A stretch of 64,000 nt of DNA from Variovorax sp. UMC13 (GTDB taxonomy: Bacteria > Pseudomonadota > Gammaproteobacteria > Burkholderiales > Burkholderiaceae_C), in the NCBI RefSeq assembly GCF_014170375.1, contig NZ_LZZW01000012.1, positions 62,001-126,000 on the forward strand, in the 5' to 3' direction. The position numbers and the translations under genes are program-made. How positions within the stretch are numbered: position 1 is the first letter of the stretch; every line of letters starts with the position of its first letter. The notes beneath the pieces were generated by a model, which ran no database searches, was not told the origin of the DNA, and saw nothing but the letters and a program-made list of their open reading frames with translations. Positions 47,725-56,587 of the stretch are shown here, in pieces.

Positions 47725-50613
47725 ATGAGCGAACCCACTGCCCAACCCGGCCTCGAGAGCCTGTCCAAATCCTTCGAACCCGTCGCCATCGAGGCGCACT
47801 GGGGTCCGGAGTGGGAGCGGCGCGGCTACGCCAAGGCCGGCTACCGCGGCACGCAGCAAGCCAGGGAAGGCGCCGACGCCTTCGCGATCCAGCTGCCGCC
47901 CCCCAACGTGACCGGCACGCTGCACATGGGCCATGCGTTCAACCAGACCGTCATGGACACGCTCACCCGCTACCACCGCATGAAGGGCGACAACACGCTG
48001 TGGGTGCCGGGCACCGACCATGCGGGCATCGCGACGCAGATCGTGGTCGAGCGCCAGCTGCAGGCGCAGAACATCAGCCGCCACGCCATGGGCCCGACCC
48101 CGGCCGAGGCGCGCAAGAACTTCGTCGCCAAGGTCTGGGAATGGAAGGAGCAGTCGGGCAACACCATCACCCAGCAGATGCGCCGCATGGGCGACACGGT
48201 GGACTGGAGCCGCGAGTACTTCACCATGGACGACGACCTCTCGCAGGTCGTGACGCAGACCTTCGTCGCGCTCTATGAAGAAGGCCTGATCTACCGCGGC
48301 AAGCGCCTGGGCAACTGGGACCCGGTGCTCAAGACCTCGGTGAGCGACCTGGAAGTCGAGAGCGAGGAGGAAGACGGTTTCCTCTGGCACATCGCCTACC
48401 CGCTGGAAGACGGCAGCGGCACGCTGACCGTGGCCACCACCCGGCCCGAGACCATGCTGGGCGACACGGCCGTGATGGTCCACCCGGAAGACGAGCGCTA
48501 CCGGCACCTGATCGGCCAGCGCGTGAAGCTGCCGCTGGTCGACAAGCTGATCCCGATCATCGCGGACGACTACGTCGACAAGGAATTCGGCACCGGCGTG
48601 GTCAAGGTCACGCCGGCCCACGACTACAACGACTATGCGGTCGGCCAGCGCCATCAGCTCGAGATGATCGGCGTGCTGACGCTCGACGCGACCATCAACC
48701 AGAACGCGCCCGAGAAGTACCGCGGCCTGGACCGCTTCGTGGCGCGCAAGGCCATCGTGGCCGACCTCGAGGCGCTGGGCCTGCTGGTCGAGGTCAAGAA
48801 GCACAAGCTGATGGTGCCGCGCTGCGCGCGCTCCGGCGCGGTGGTCGAACCCATGCTGACCGACCAGTGGTACGTGGCCATGACCAAGGCCGGCCACGAC
48901 GGCCAGTCGATCGCGCAGAAGGCCATCGACGCGGTGAAGTCGGGCGAGGTGCGCTTCGTGCCCGAGAACTGGGTCAACACCTACAACCACTGGATGGAGA
49001 ACATCCAGGACTGGACCATCTCGCGCCAGCTCTGGTGGGGCCACCAGATCCCGGCCTGGTACGACGAAGACGGGAACGTCTACGTCGCGCACGACGAGGC
49101 CGAGGCGCAGGCCAAGGCGCCCGGCAAGACGCTGCGCCGGGACGAGGACGTGCTCGACACCTGGTACTCGTCGGCGCTGGTGCCCTTCTCGTCGCTGGGC
49201 TGGCCCGAGAAGACCAAGGAGCTCGAGCTCTACCTGCCCTCCTCCGTGCTGGTCACGGGCTACGACATCATCTTCTTCTGGGTCGCCCGGATGATCATGA
49301 TGACCAAGCACTTCATCGGCAAGGTCCCGTTCCGTGACGTCTACATGCACGGCCTGGTGCGCGACGCGCAGGGCAAGAAGATGAGCAAGTCCGAGGGCAA
49401 CGTGCTCGATCCGGTCGACCTGATCGACGGCATCGCGCTGCCCGAACTGCTCGACAAGCGCACCCAGGGCCTGCGCAAGCCCGAGACCGCGCCGGCGGTG
49501 CGCAAGAACACGCAGAAGGAATTTCCCGAGGGCATCCCGGCCTTCGGCGCCGATGCGCTGCGCTTCACCTTCGCCTCGCTGGCCTCGCTGGGCCGCAACA
49601 TCAACTTCGACTCCAAGCGCTGCGAGGGCTACCGCAACTTCTGCAACAAGCTCTGGAACGCCACCCGTTTCGTGCTGATGAACTGCGAAGGCCAGGATTG
49701 CGGCCTGCGCGAGCACACCAAGGAAGAATGCGCGCCCGGTGGACCGTCGCACGGCTACCTCCAGTTCAGCCAGGCCGACCGCTGGATCGTGTCGCGCCTG
49801 CAGCGCGTCGAGGCCGAGGTCGCCAAGGGCTTCGAGGACTACCGCCTGGACAACGTGGCCAACGCGATCTACCAGTTCGCCTGGGACGAGTTCTGCGACT
49901 GGTACCTGGAGATCGCCAAGGTGCAGATCCAGACCGGCACCGAATCCCAGCAGCGCGCCACCCGCCGCACGCTCATCCGCACGCTGGAGACCCTGCTGCG
50001 CCTGGCGCACCCGGTGATCCCCTTCATCACCGAGGAACTCTGGCAGAAGGTCGCGCCGGTCGCGGGCCGGCAGGCCGAGTCGATCATGATCGCCGCCTAT
50101 CCGCTGAGCCAGCCCGAGCGCATCGACGAGACGGCCGAGGCCCATGTGGCGCGGCTCAAGGCCCTGGTCGACGCCTGCCGCACGCTGCGCGGCGAGATGA
50201 ACGTCTCGCCCGCCACCCGGCTGCCGCTCTACGCGGTGGCCGACACGGCGGCCGACAGCGCCTTCCTGCGCGAAGTGGCGCCGGTGCTGCAGACGCTGGC
50301 CAAGCTCAAGGAGGTCCGGGTCTTCGACGACGAGGCGACCTGGGCCGGCGCGGCGGGCGCGGCGCCCGTGGCGGTGGTGGGCGCGGCGCGCCTGTGCCTG
50401 CACATGGAAGTCGACAAGGTGGCGGAAAAAGCCCGGATCGGCAAGGAAATTGCCCGGATCGAGGGCGAGATCGCCAAGGTCAACGGCAAACTCGGCAACG
50501 AGGCCTTCGTGGCGAAGGCGCCGGCGGCCGTGATCACGCAGGAACGCCAGCGGCTCACGGACTTCAGCGCCATGCTGGCCCGCCTGGGCGACCAGCTAGT
50601 GCGCCTCGGCTGA
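47725..50613 (+). CDS. valS: Valyl-tRNA synthetase
   Basis: This 962-residue class I synthetase charges tRNA-Val. It has the HIGH-type motif [14 protein letters not shown] (about residue 59-72), a CP1 editing domain ([16 protein letters not shown]), the KMSKS motif [14 protein letters not shown] (about 551), an anticodon-binding domain and a C-terminal coiled coil ([20 protein letters not shown]). ATG 47725 gives MSEPTAQPG. Length is normal. Confidence 0.97.
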   Translation: MSEPTAQPGLESLSKSFEPVAIEAHWGPEWERRGYAKAGYRGTQQAREGADAFAIQLPPPNVTGTLHMGHAFNQTVMDTLTRYHRMKGDNTLWVPGTDHAGIATQIVVERQLQAQNISRHAMGPTPAEARKNFVAKVWEWKEQSGNTITQQMRRMGDTVDWSREYFTMDDDLSQVVTQTFVALYEEGLIYRGKRLGNWDPVLKTSVSDLEVESEEEDGFLWHIAYPLEDGSGTLTVATTRPETMLGDTAVMVHPEDERYRHLIGQRVKLPLVDKLIPIIADDYVDKEFGTGVVKVTPAHDYNDYAVGQRHQLEMIGVLTLDATINQNAPEKYRGLDRFVARKAIVADLEALGLLVEVKKHKLMVPRCARSGAVVEPMLTDQWYVAMTKAGHDGQSIAQKAIDAVKSGEVRFVPENWVNTYNHWMENIQDWTISRQLWWGHQIPAWYDEDGNVYVAHDEAEAQAKAPGKTLRRDEDVLDTWYSSALVPFSSLGWPEKTKELELYLPSSVLVTGYDIIFFWVARMIMMTKHFIGKVPFRDVYMHGLVRDAQGKKMSKSEGNVLDPVDLIDGIALPELLDKRTQGLRKPETAPAVRKNTQKEFPEGIPAFGADALRFTFASLASLGRNINFDSKRCEGYRNFCNKLWNATRFVLMNCEGQDCGLREHTKEECAPGGPSHGYLQFSQADRWIVSRLQRVEAEVAKGFEDYRLDNVANAIYQFAWDEFCDWYLEIAKVQIQTGTESQQRATRRTLIRTLETLLRLAHPVIPFITEELWQKVAPVAGRQAESIMIAAYPLSQPERIDETAEAHVARLKALVDACRTLRGEMNVSPATRLPLYAVADTAADSAFLREVAPVLQTLAKLKEVRVFDDEATWAGAAGAAPVAVVGAARLCLHMEVDKVAEKARIGKEIARIEGEIAKVNGKLGNEAFVAKAPAAVITQERQRLTDFSAMLARLGDQLVRLG

Positions 50614-50675
50614 CAGCCACGGTCACGTTCAGCCCGTACCATCCACCGTCCCCAACTCTTCCTCCGATCGAGTTC

Positions 50676-51563
50676 ATGTCCAACACCACGCGCATCCGCA
50701 AAGCAGTTTTCCCCGTGGCCGGTTTCGGCACCCGCTTCCTGCCCGCCACCAAGGCCCAGCCCAAGGAGATGCTGCCGGTGGTCGACAAGCCACTGATCCA
50801 GTACGCGGTCGAAGAGGCCTATGCGGCCGGCATCCGCGACATGATCTTCGTGACCGGCCGCAACAAGCGCGCCATCGAAGACCACTACGACACGGCCTAC
50901 GAACTGGAAAACCAGCTCGAAGCCAGCGGCAAGACCGCGCTGCTCAACATCGCCCGCTCGGTCATGCCCGACGACATGACCGTGTCCTATGTGCGCCAGC
51001 CGCGCATGCTGGGCCTGGGCCATGCGGTGCTGTGCGCCGAGCACCTGGTGGGCAACGAGCCCTTCGCCGTGCTGCTGGCCGATGACCTGATGGTCGGCCC
51101 GCCGGACGGACAACCCGTGCTGGCCCAGATGACCGCGGCCTTCGCGCAGCTGGGCCGTTCGCTGCTGGCGGTGCAGGAAGTGCCGCTGGACCAGGTCAAG
51201 CGCTACGGCATCGTGGCCGGCGACACCATCGACGAAGGCCTGGTCAAGGTCAACAAGATGGTCGAGAAGCCCTCGCCCGAAGCCGCGCCTTCGCGCCTGG
51301 GCGTGGCCGGCCGCTATGTGCTCACGCCGGGCGTGTTCGCCGAGATCCGCAACCAGCCCAAGGGCGCGGGCGGCGAGATCCAGCTCACCGACGGCATCGC
51401 AGCGCTGATGAAAAAGGAAGCGGTCTACGCCTATGCCTACAAGGGCATCCGCTACGACTGCGGCAGCAAGGAAGGCTTCCTGCAGGCCACGGTCGAACTG
51501 GCGCTGGCCCACCCCGAGGTCGGCGGCCAGTTCCGCGAATACCTCAAGACCCTGGCGCTCTGA
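50676..51563 (+). CDS. galU: UTP-glucose-1-phosphate uridylyltransferase
   Basis: The 295-residue enzyme makes UDP-glucose. It shows the nucleotidyltransferase signature [50 protein letters not shown] (metal-binding Asp) and [14 protein letters not shown]. The start ATG 50676 lies 62 nt after valS. Its product feeds Ugd and any glucan synthase, so it serves the sugar genes elsewhere in the window. Its last 20 nt overlap the convergent SGNH gene. Confidence 0.96.
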   Translation: MSNTTRIRKAVFPVAGFGTRFLPATKAQPKEMLPVVDKPLIQYAVEEAYAAGIRDMIFVTGRNKRAIEDHYDTAYELENQLEASGKTALLNIARSVMPDDMTVSYVRQPRMLGLGHAVLCAEHLVGNEPFAVLLADDLMVGPPDGQPVLAQMTAAFAQLGRSLLAVQEVPLDQVKRYGIVAGDTIDEGLVKVNKMVEKPSPEAAPSRLGVAGRYVLTPGVFAEIRNQPKGAGGEIQLTDGIAALMKKEAVYAYAYKGIRYDCGSKEGFLQATVELALAHPEVGGQFREYLKTLAL

Positions 51564-52653
51564 GCGAGGCCTCGGCCAGCGGCAGCACGAAGCGCGCGAC
51601 ATCGGCGTCGCTCAGCGGCGTGAGCGGCAGGCCGAAGCCCTCGCGCAGCCGCGCCACCAGGGCTTGCGCCCACAGGGCGTTGTAGACCAGGCCCGCGTGG
51701 TCGTCCTCCAGGATGGCGTGCGTGGGCGCGTTGCCCAGGGTGTTGCTCACCTGCAGCGAGCCGCCGATCGTGAGCGTGCGGTAGGCCGGCTTGCCCTCGG
51801 CGTCGCGCGCGCCCCAGTGCGCCCGCACCCAGGCATCGTCGTCGAAGAAGATCGTCCGGGGCTCCGCTTCGGCCATGGCGCGCAGCGCCGCGTTGAGCCG
51901 GTCCAGCGCGGACACGATGTTGGCCGACTCGCGCGCGCTCTGCCAGCGCTCGAACTGCAGCGGATCGGCGGCTTCGTTCGACACCCCGACCACCACGACG
52001 CGGGTGTCCGGATGGCGTACATGGATCAGGCGCACGCTCTCGCGGATGCGCTGCGTGCAGCGCTCGAGCACCTCGCGCACCACCGGGGCCTGCGGATCGC
52101 CGGCCTGCTCGGCCAGGTGCGCGGACCAGTCGCCGAGCCCGCTGCGGATCACCACCACGCCCTGGCGCCAGCGCGTGGGCTCCCGGTCCATCAGCGCGAC
52201 CAGCCGCGGGGCCTGCCTGAACTTGCCCTCGGTCAGCTCGTTGCAGCCCATGGCCGAGTGGGCGAAGTTGTAGAGGTAGTCTTCCTTGCGCGGCGCGCGC
52301 CCCACGGGCAGGCCCAGCAGGTCGAACAGCCGCGGCACGATGCCCGAATGCCCCCAGCGCACCCAGGGCCCGAGGTCGAATTCGTCGCCGCGCAGGCGGG
52401 CGAGGATCTCGCCCCACTGGAAGGTGCGGGCCTGGTTGCTTCCGCCGCGCTCGCCCGACGCTTCAGGGAAGGACAGCCGGTCCTGGTAGGAATGGCTGTT
52501 GGAGTCGCCCAGGATCGCCAGCGGGATGGCCGTGGCCGGCACGCTGCGCTGCCGGGCCTCGTCGGGCAGGCCGTCGCCCCATCGCAGCAGCCCCCAGCCC
52601 AGTGCGGCACAGAGCATGGTCGCCAGAGCTGTTCGCCACGCGATGCGCCGCAT
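51544..52653 (-). CDS. Membrane-anchored SGNH-fold protein
   Basis: A protein of about 369 residues with an N-terminal signal anchor ([18 protein letters not shown]) and a periplasmic SGNH/GDSL-like domain starting with [20 protein letters not shown] (nucleophile Ser in GDSN), [15 protein letters not shown] and, near the end, [13 protein letters not shown] (Asp-x-x-His-like). Similar proteins remove or transfer acyl groups on surface sugars. ATG 52653 is chosen; a GTG three codons upstream is possible. It converges on galU with a 20-bp overlap. Confidence 0.7.
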   Translation of the reverse strand: MRRIAWRTALATMLCAALGWGLLRWGDGLPDEARQRSVPATAIPLAILGDSNSHSYQDRLSFPEASGERGGSNQARTFQWGEILARLRGDEFDLGPWVRWGHSGIVPRLFDLLGLPVGRAPRKEDYLYNFAHSAMGCNELTEGKFRQAPRLVALMDREPTRWRQGVVVIRSGLGDWSAHLAEQAGDPQAPVVREVLERCTQRIRESVRLIHVRHPDTRVVVVGVSNEAADPLQFERWQSARESANIVSALDRLNAALRAMAEAEPRTIFFDDDAWVRAHWGARDAEGKPAYRTLTIGGSLQVSNTLGNAPTHAILEDDHAGLVYNALWAQALVARLREGFGLPLTPLSDADVARFVLPLAEASLRAPGS

Positions 52654-52768
52654 GGCCGCCACTCAGGACGCGTGCAGGAAGCGTCGCGAGCGCGCCGAAC
52701 CTGCGTCGAGGAACGGTGCCGCGCGCCGGTGCGGGATCGGTGGGCGCGGCAGCTTCATGCGCGCCTTC

Positions 52769-52996
52769 TCAGCGGCGGCGCAGGATGTGGATGTACTCGC
52801 TGCCGACGGTCTGCTGCTCGACCAGGTCGTTGCCGGTCTGGCGGGCGAAGGCCTGGAAGTCGCGCAGCGAGCCCGCGTCGGTCGACACCACCTTCAGCAG
52901 CTGGCCGCTCTGCATGTCGTTGAGCGAGCGCTTGGCCTTGAGGATGGGCAGCGGGCAGTTCAGGCCGCGGGTGTCGAGCTCTTGATGGATGTGCAT
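52769..52996 (-). CDS. TusA-family sulfur carrier protein
   Basis: The 75-residue protein has the family motif LDTRGLNCPLPILKAKR with active Cys14 in the CPxP signature, and the overall two-layer fold pattern. Members carry sulfur as a persulfide for tRNA thiolation or sulfur metabolism. It lies 13 nt downstream of the NUDIX gene and in the same run as cysM, so a sulfur-related transcript is possible. Confidence 0.9.
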   Translation of the reverse strand: MHIHQELDTRGLNCPLPILKAKRSLNDMQSGQLLKVVSTDAGSLRDFQAFARQTGNDLVEQQTVGSEYIHILRRR

Positions 52997-53009
52997 GGCG
53001 TTCGCGATT

Positions 53010-53564
53010 CTAGGTCGCCTGGTCGGCGGGCGCGACCGCCGGGCGGGGCCATTCGACGAAGGCGGGCTCGTGCCCGCGGGTGCGCAGCCAGTCGGCCAGC
53101 GCGTAGCCGGTGCCCGCCGGCCAGCACTTGAGGTCCGGCAGGTCGTAGAGCCGGTAGTCGACCAGTTCGGGCGAGAGCCGGACCTCGCCGTCGGCCACCA
53201 CGTGGTAGGCGATGATGACCTGGTTCATGCGCTGGAAGTCGTAGACGCCGACCAGCGCCACCGCGCTCGCGTCGAGGTTGGTTTCCTCCTTGACCTCGCG
53301 CGCGATGCCCTCCTGCGGCGTTTCGCCGGCCTCCATGAAGCCGGTGATCAGCGCGTACATCTTGTGCTGCCAGGCGGCGTTGCGCGCCAGCAGCACCTGC
53401 CCGCGGTACTCGACGATCGCGGCCAGCACCGGCGTCGGGTTGTTCCAGTGCGTCCAGTCGCAGTTCGGGCAGCGCAGGCGCGTGGTGAGGCCGCTGTCCT
53501 CGTGCTGTTCGATGTGGGCCAGCGGTGTCGCGCAGGCCGGGCAGAAGGTGGGGACGAAGACCAT
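53010..53564 (-). CDS. NUDIX hydrolase with zinc ribbon (NudC-like)
   Basis: The 184-residue protein starts with a zinc ribbon (Cys8, Cys11, Cys32, Cys35). The NUDIX domain follows, with the box GFMEAGETPQEGIAREVKEE (from residue 75) holding the metal-binding Glu residues. A zinc ribbon before the NUDIX domain is typical of NudC-type NAD(H) pyrophosphatases, but the protein is shorter than E. coli NudC (257), lacking its N-terminal domain. The substrate is therefore uncertain. It follows cysM by 9 nt. Confidence 0.85.
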   Translation of the reverse strand: MVFVPTFCPACATPLAHIEQHEDSGLTTRLRCPNCDWTHWNNPTPVLAAIVEYRGQVLLARNAAWQHKMYALITGFMEAGETPQEGIAREVKEETNLDASAVALVGVYDFQRMNQVIIAYHVVADGEVRLSPELVDYRLYDLPDLKCWPAGTGYALADWLRTRGHEPAFVEWPRPAVAPADQAT

Positions 53565-53573
53565 CGGGCGCGA

Positions 53574-54476
53574 TCAGGCGGGGAACACGCCGGTCGACAG
53601 GTAGCGGTCGCCGCGGTCGCAGACCACGAACACGATGGTCGCGTTCTCCACCGTCTTGGCGATCTCGAGCGCCGCCCACAGCGCGCCGGCGGCCGAGATG
53701 CCGCCGAAGATGCCCTCTTCGCGGGCCAGGCGCCGCGCCATGTCCTCGGCGTTGTCCTGGCTCACGTTGACCACCTGGTCGACCCGGCTCGGGTCGAAGA
53801 TCTTGGGCATGTATTCCTGCGGCCACTTGCGGATGCCCGGGATGCGCGAGCCGTCCTCGGGCTGCGCGCCCACGATCTGCACCGCGGGGTTCTTCTCCTT
53901 GAGGAAGCGCGACACCCCGGTGATGGTGCCGGTGGTGCCCATGGCGCTCACGAAATGCGTGACCTTGCCATGGGTGTCGGCCCAGATCTCGGGGCCGGTG
54001 GTCTCGTAGTGGATGCGCGGGTTGTCGGGGTTGGCGAACTGGTCAAGCACGCGGCCCTTGCCCTGCGCGACCATCTGGTCGGCCAGGTCGCGCGCGTACT
54101 CCATGCCGCCGCTCTTGGGCGTGAGCACGAGTTCGGCACCGAAGGCCTTCATGGTCTGGGCGCGTTCGATCGACAGGTCCTCCGGCATGATCAGCACCAT
54201 GCGGTAGCCCTTGATGGCCGCGGCCATGGCCAGCGCGATGCCGGTGTTGCCGGAGGTGGCCTCGATCAGCGTGTCGCCGGGCTTGATCTCGCCGCGCTCC
54301 TCGGCGCGCCGGATCATCGACAGGGCGGGCCGGTCCTTCACGGAACCGGCCGGGTTGTTGCCTTCCAGCTTGCCCAGGATCACGTTACCGCGCCGTACGT
54401 TGTCCGCGGCGCCAATGCGCTGCAGTGCCACCAGCGGCGTCTTGCCGATGGCATCTTCGATGGTCGGGTATTTCAT
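53574..54476 (-). CDS. cysM: Cysteine synthase B
   Basis: The 300-residue PLP enzyme makes cysteine from O-acetylserine and sulfide or thiosulfate. The PLP Lys47 lies in NPAGSVKDRPAL, and EATSGNTGIALAM and AMGTTGTITGVSRFL bind the cofactor phosphate and substrate. EGIFGGISAAGALWAAL and a short C-terminus favour CysM over CysK. ATG 54476 begins MKYPTIEDAIG. It heads the cysM-NUDIX-tusA run and is divergent from the tRNA-Leu region. Confidence 0.95.
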   Translation of the reverse strand: MKYPTIEDAIGKTPLVALQRIGAADNVRRGNVILGKLEGNNPAGSVKDRPALSMIRRAEERGEIKPGDTLIEATSGNTGIALAMAAAIKGYRMVLIMPEDLSIERAQTMKAFGAELVLTPKSGGMEYARDLADQMVAQGKGRVLDQFANPDNPRIHYETTGPEIWADTHGKVTHFVSAMGTTGTITGVSRFLKEKNPAVQIVGAQPEDGSRIPGIRKWPQEYMPKIFDPSRVDQVVNVSQDNAEDMARRLAREEGIFGGISAAGALWAALEIAKTVENATIVFVVCDRGDRYLSTGVFPA

Positions 54477-54487
54477 GCTGAGCACTG

Positions 54488-54496
54488 TGCCATAAT
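54488..54496 (+). promoter_or_regulatory. Candidate extended -10 promoter for the tRNA-Leu region
   Basis: TGC-CATAAT is an extended -10 element about 22 nt before the first tRNA-Leu 5' end at 54518. No good -35 hexamer is present at the usual distance. No convincing promoter was found directly before the complete intron-bearing tRNA at 54744, so this one may serve both by read-through. Confidence 0.35.
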
Positions 54497-54517
54497 TTTG
54501 AGCTTCTCTCCTTCCGT

Positions 54518-54556
54518 GCCCGGGTGGTGAAATTGGTAGACGCAGGGGACTCAAAA
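54518..54556 (+). pseudogene. Truncated tRNA-Leu(CAA), 5' half only
   Basis: This segment matches the 5' exon of the complete tRNA-Leu at 54744 almost base for base (one difference in the acceptor stem, GCCCGGG instead of GCCCGAG). It continues without an intron through the anticodon loop CTCAAAA. After 54556 the expected anticodon-stem strand TCCCC and the rest of the tRNA are missing. It therefore shows the uninterrupted anticodon and breaks exactly at the end of the anticodon loop. It cannot make a tRNA. The following 187 bp to 54743 hold no gene I can support. Confidence 0.8.
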
Positions 54557-54743
54557 ATAGGGACTTCTACGTAGTTCTTGCTTGAGGTCACTGCCTGCCA
54601 AGCCGCATGGGACAAGGGATTGAGTGATAAATCGCCTCTTGATCGAGATGCCTGCATTTCGAGCCAGGAGTCAGCTAGGAGCCAGGACGATGCAAGCTGG
54701 CTCCCAGTGAGGAGTAGATAGTTGAAGTAGCATCGTGCGTCAT

Positions 54744-55065
54744 GCCCGAGTGGTGAAATTGGTAGACGCAGGGGACTCAGACCAAATTTGAGCCCTCCGG
54801 GGGAAACCCCAGAGGTGAAGCCCGTCAAACTCGGCGAAGGCCCTGGACGCAAGTCCGAGCTAATACCGAGCCAAGCCCTGGAGCCGAAAGGCTCCTCGGA
54901 AGGTGTAGAGAGCAGACGGCGGGCACCTACGGCCGAAAGGCTATGGTGAAGGCGTGCTCCAGCCCACGAACGCCGTTTCTTCGGAGACGGCGGCGGCGAA
55001 AGCCGAAGTGGGAAGAAAATCCCCCGCCGCAAGGCGTGCCGGTTCGATTCCGGCCTCGGGCACCA
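54744..55065 (+). tRNA. tRNA-Leu (anticodon CAA) split by a group I intron
   Basis: The exons are 54744-54778 and 55016-55065. Acceptor strands GCCCGAG (54744-54750) and CTCGGGC (55055-55061) pair perfectly and a CCA end is encoded (55063-55065). The D-arm sequence GTGAAATTGGTAGACGC is leucine-like. The anticodon stem GGGGA/TCCCC closes a loop CTCAAAA once the exons are joined, giving anticodon CAA. A long class II variable arm (CGCCGCAAGGCG) and a normal T-arm (GCCGG-TTCGATT-CCGGC) follow. The intron lies between C34 and A35. Joined length is 85 nt. CAA reads UUG codons. Confidence 0.92.
54779..55015 (+). ncRNA. Group I intron (IC3 type) in the tRNA-Leu anticodon
   Basis: The 237-nt intron shows the conserved core of the small self-splicing tRNA introns of Azoarcus and cyanobacteria: GAGCCAAGC (54868-54876), GAAGGTGTAGAGA (54899-54911), AGACGGC (54914-54920), CACCTA (54924-54929) and CTATGGTGAAGGC (54941-54953). 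It ends in G (55015) as required. CUC of the 5' exon pairs with GAG at 54790-54792 to form P1. There is no homing endonuclease frame. Splicing would be protein-independent or nearly so, initiated by guanosine. The insertion point equals that of cyanobacterial tRNA-Leu(UAA) introns. Confidence 0.92.
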
Positions 55066-55072
55066 ATTCAAG

Positions 55073-55103
55073 AGCCGCCTCTGTCAAGCAGAGGCGGCTT
55101 TTT
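55073..55103 (+). terminator. Rho-independent terminator of tRNA-Leu
   Basis: AGCCGCCTCTG and CAGAGGCGGCT form an 11-bp perfect stem around TCAAG, followed by a TTTTT tract (55099-55103). It lies 8 nt after the tRNA CCA end. The same DNA encodes the C-terminal codons of the convergent DUF2274 gene. Confidence 0.93.
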
Positions 55104-55326
55104 CGTTCTTGGTCTGCGTGCGCTTGAATCCTCGATCCCCCGCCATGAAGGTTTCCAGCATGTACGGGATCAGCATCGTGGCATCGACCGCCTCCCCATA
55201 CGCCTGCGCGTACAGCGCGGCATAGCGGTCAAGGTCGGCTTTCAGGCTGACCGAGCACGCAAAGGTTAGCTTCGTGGACTCCAGCTTGGGCAGCGGCCCC
55301 AGCCGCAATTTCTTCGTCGTGCTCAT
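55084..55326 (-). CDS. DUF2274 protein at the end of the trb operon
   Basis: The 80-residue protein begins MSTTKKLRLGPLPKLES and has a ribbon-helix-helix-like stretch LTFACSVSLKADLDRYAALY, so DNA binding is possible. DUF2274 genes regularly follow trbI in Tn4371-like and related ICEs. Its ATG overlaps the trbI stop (ATGA). The last four residues and stop codon (AASA-stop) lie in the tRNA terminator stem, that is, on the host side of the proposed attachment site. The C-terminus may therefore differ from copies of the element elsewhere. Confidence 0.85.
   Translation of the reverse strand: MSTTKKLRLGPLPKLESTKLTFACSVSLKADLDRYAALYAQAYGEAVDATMLIPYMLETFMAGDRGFKRTQTKNEKAASA
55099..55106. other. Candidate ICE attachment site TTTTTCGT
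   Basis: This 8-mer lies at the junction of the chromosomal tRNA terminator and the conjugation operon. It differs by one base from TTTTTCAT, the known target and end sequence of Tn4371-family ICEs. The trb genes end here in the orientation expected for that family's trb-proximal end. The other end is outside the window, so the direct repeat could not be confirmed. Confidence 0.5.
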
Positions 55327-56585
55327 CGCATCGCCCCCCGCTGGAAGAACATCGGCTGGTACGGTCGCAACACCAGATCGCGGTTGACGATGATCCGCAC
55401 CGGCAGGCCCGGCCGCTCCGTCAAGGTCGGCTGAATGTTCATGTTGCGCCGGGTCATCTCCTGGCCGACCTGATTGATGCTGTCCTGCGCGCTGTCGCGC
55501 CCGGCAATCACGATGCGGTTGCCGTTCTGCCGGTTCTCCGGCGCGGCCAGCTCCGCGCCCACGCCCAGCAGTGTCGTCAGCGCCGCACCGGCAAAGACGC
55601 GATCCCAGTGCCAATCGACGCCATCCTCCAGGCCGGAGTAGCCGGCCGGGTCGGCGCCCGCGAGGTTGTCGAGCTTCAGCGAAGACGTATCCGGCAAGAT
55701 AATGCGGTTCCACACCACCTGCACGCGGCTCTGCCCATAGCTCATCTGGCTGTTGTACTTGCCCATGAGGCGCGAGCCCTGAGGGATCAACAGAAACTTG
55801 CCCGTGGCCGAGTCGTAGACCGGCTCCGTCACCGTGCCAATCACGTCGCCCGGCAGGTCCGACTTGATGCCTGTCACCAGCGCCCCGGCGATCACCGTCC
55901 CGGCCATCATCTGGTACGGCGAGGCTGGCATTTGCAGATTGCCAGAATTGCGGGTTTCCGTAGAACCGCCTTTCAGGAAAGCCTCTTTCTGGTCTTGCCG
56001 GTTCTGCACGGCGGTCGGGTCGGCAGGCTGGGCAGCCGTCGAGGCCGGCCCAGCGGCCAGCGGGTCGAAGCCCGCCAAGGTCGATGCCGGGCCAGCCGCT
56101 TGCGCAGTCGCTGGCGCTGCGGTCTTGCCGGGCGTACCAGAATGGAAGAACACCGAGGAAGCCGCTGCCGCTTCGGCTTCCTTGCGCCGAGCGTCCTCCG
56201 GGTCGTGGCCCGGTGGCGCATACGTGGGTGTCACCGGCTGCTGCGCCTTCACGATGGCAGGGCCGAGATCGCCCGGCAGCGGCGGCCCCAGCTCCGGCAC
56301 CTTCCGCAGCTTGGAGTAATCCGAAGGCAGGCCATCCAGCCCCTCGGACTTCGAGACGCGATCCACGTTGTAAAGCTCGGTCTGCTCGCCTGCGCCGCGC
56401 CGATGTGGCTGCAATGACCAGATCGTGGCCCCTAGCACGGCGACCGACAGGCCGCCCGTGAGCATGGCCAAGGTGCGCCGATTCAGGCGTGTGACCGGGC
56501 GCGGCTGGGCGCGCAGCGCCACCGCCTCGGGCGCGACCTTGCCCGCCTGTGGCGTGCCAAGATCGCGAGTGTCGTCCTGGCTCAT
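55323..56585 (-). CDS. trbI: TrbI / VirB10-like conjugal transfer protein
   Basis: This 420-residue protein spans inner and outer membranes in the type IV secretion core complex. It has a cytoplasmic N-terminus, one transmembrane helix (LAMLTGGLSVAVLGATIWSL), a long Pro/Ala-rich periplasmic linker and the conserved C-terminal VirB10 domain. Within that domain are GTVIAGALVTGIKSDLPGDV, LLIPQGSRLMGKYNSQ, VWNRIILPD and a hydrophobic antenna region (FAGAALTTLLGVGAEL). It starts 2 nt after trbG ends and overlaps DUF2274. Confidence 0.95.
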   Translation of the reverse strand: MSQDDTRDLGTPQAGKVAPEAVALRAQPRPVTRLNRRTLAMLTGGLSVAVLGATIWSLQPHRRGAGEQTELYNVDRVSKSEGLDGLPSDYSKLRKVPELGPPLPGDLGPAIVKAQQPVTPTYAPPGHDPEDARRKEAEAAAASSVFFHSGTPGKTAAPATAQAAGPASTLAGFDPLAAGPASTAAQPADPTAVQNRQDQKEAFLKGGSTETRNSGNLQMPASPYQMMAGTVIAGALVTGIKSDLPGDVIGTVTEPVYDSATGKFLLIPQGSRLMGKYNSQMSYGQSRVQVVWNRIILPDTSSLKLDNLAGADPAGYSGLEDGVDWHWDRVFAGAALTTLLGVGAELAAPENRQNGNRIVIAGRDSAQDSINQVGQEMTRRNMNIQPTLTERPGLPVRIIVNRDLVLRPYQPMFFQRGAMR

Positions 56586-56587
56586 GG

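Noticed and set aside
54557-54743. Possible second group I intron in the first tRNA-Leu copy
   Set aside because: None of the conserved core blocks are present and there is no 3' exon, so this is not an intron.
54385-55071. Minus-strand open frame starting MNWCPRPESNRH across the tRNA-Leu and its intron
   Set aside because: It is an antisense translation of the tRNA 3' end and intron. This kind of PESNRH frame is a known artefact of tRNA-Leu genes.
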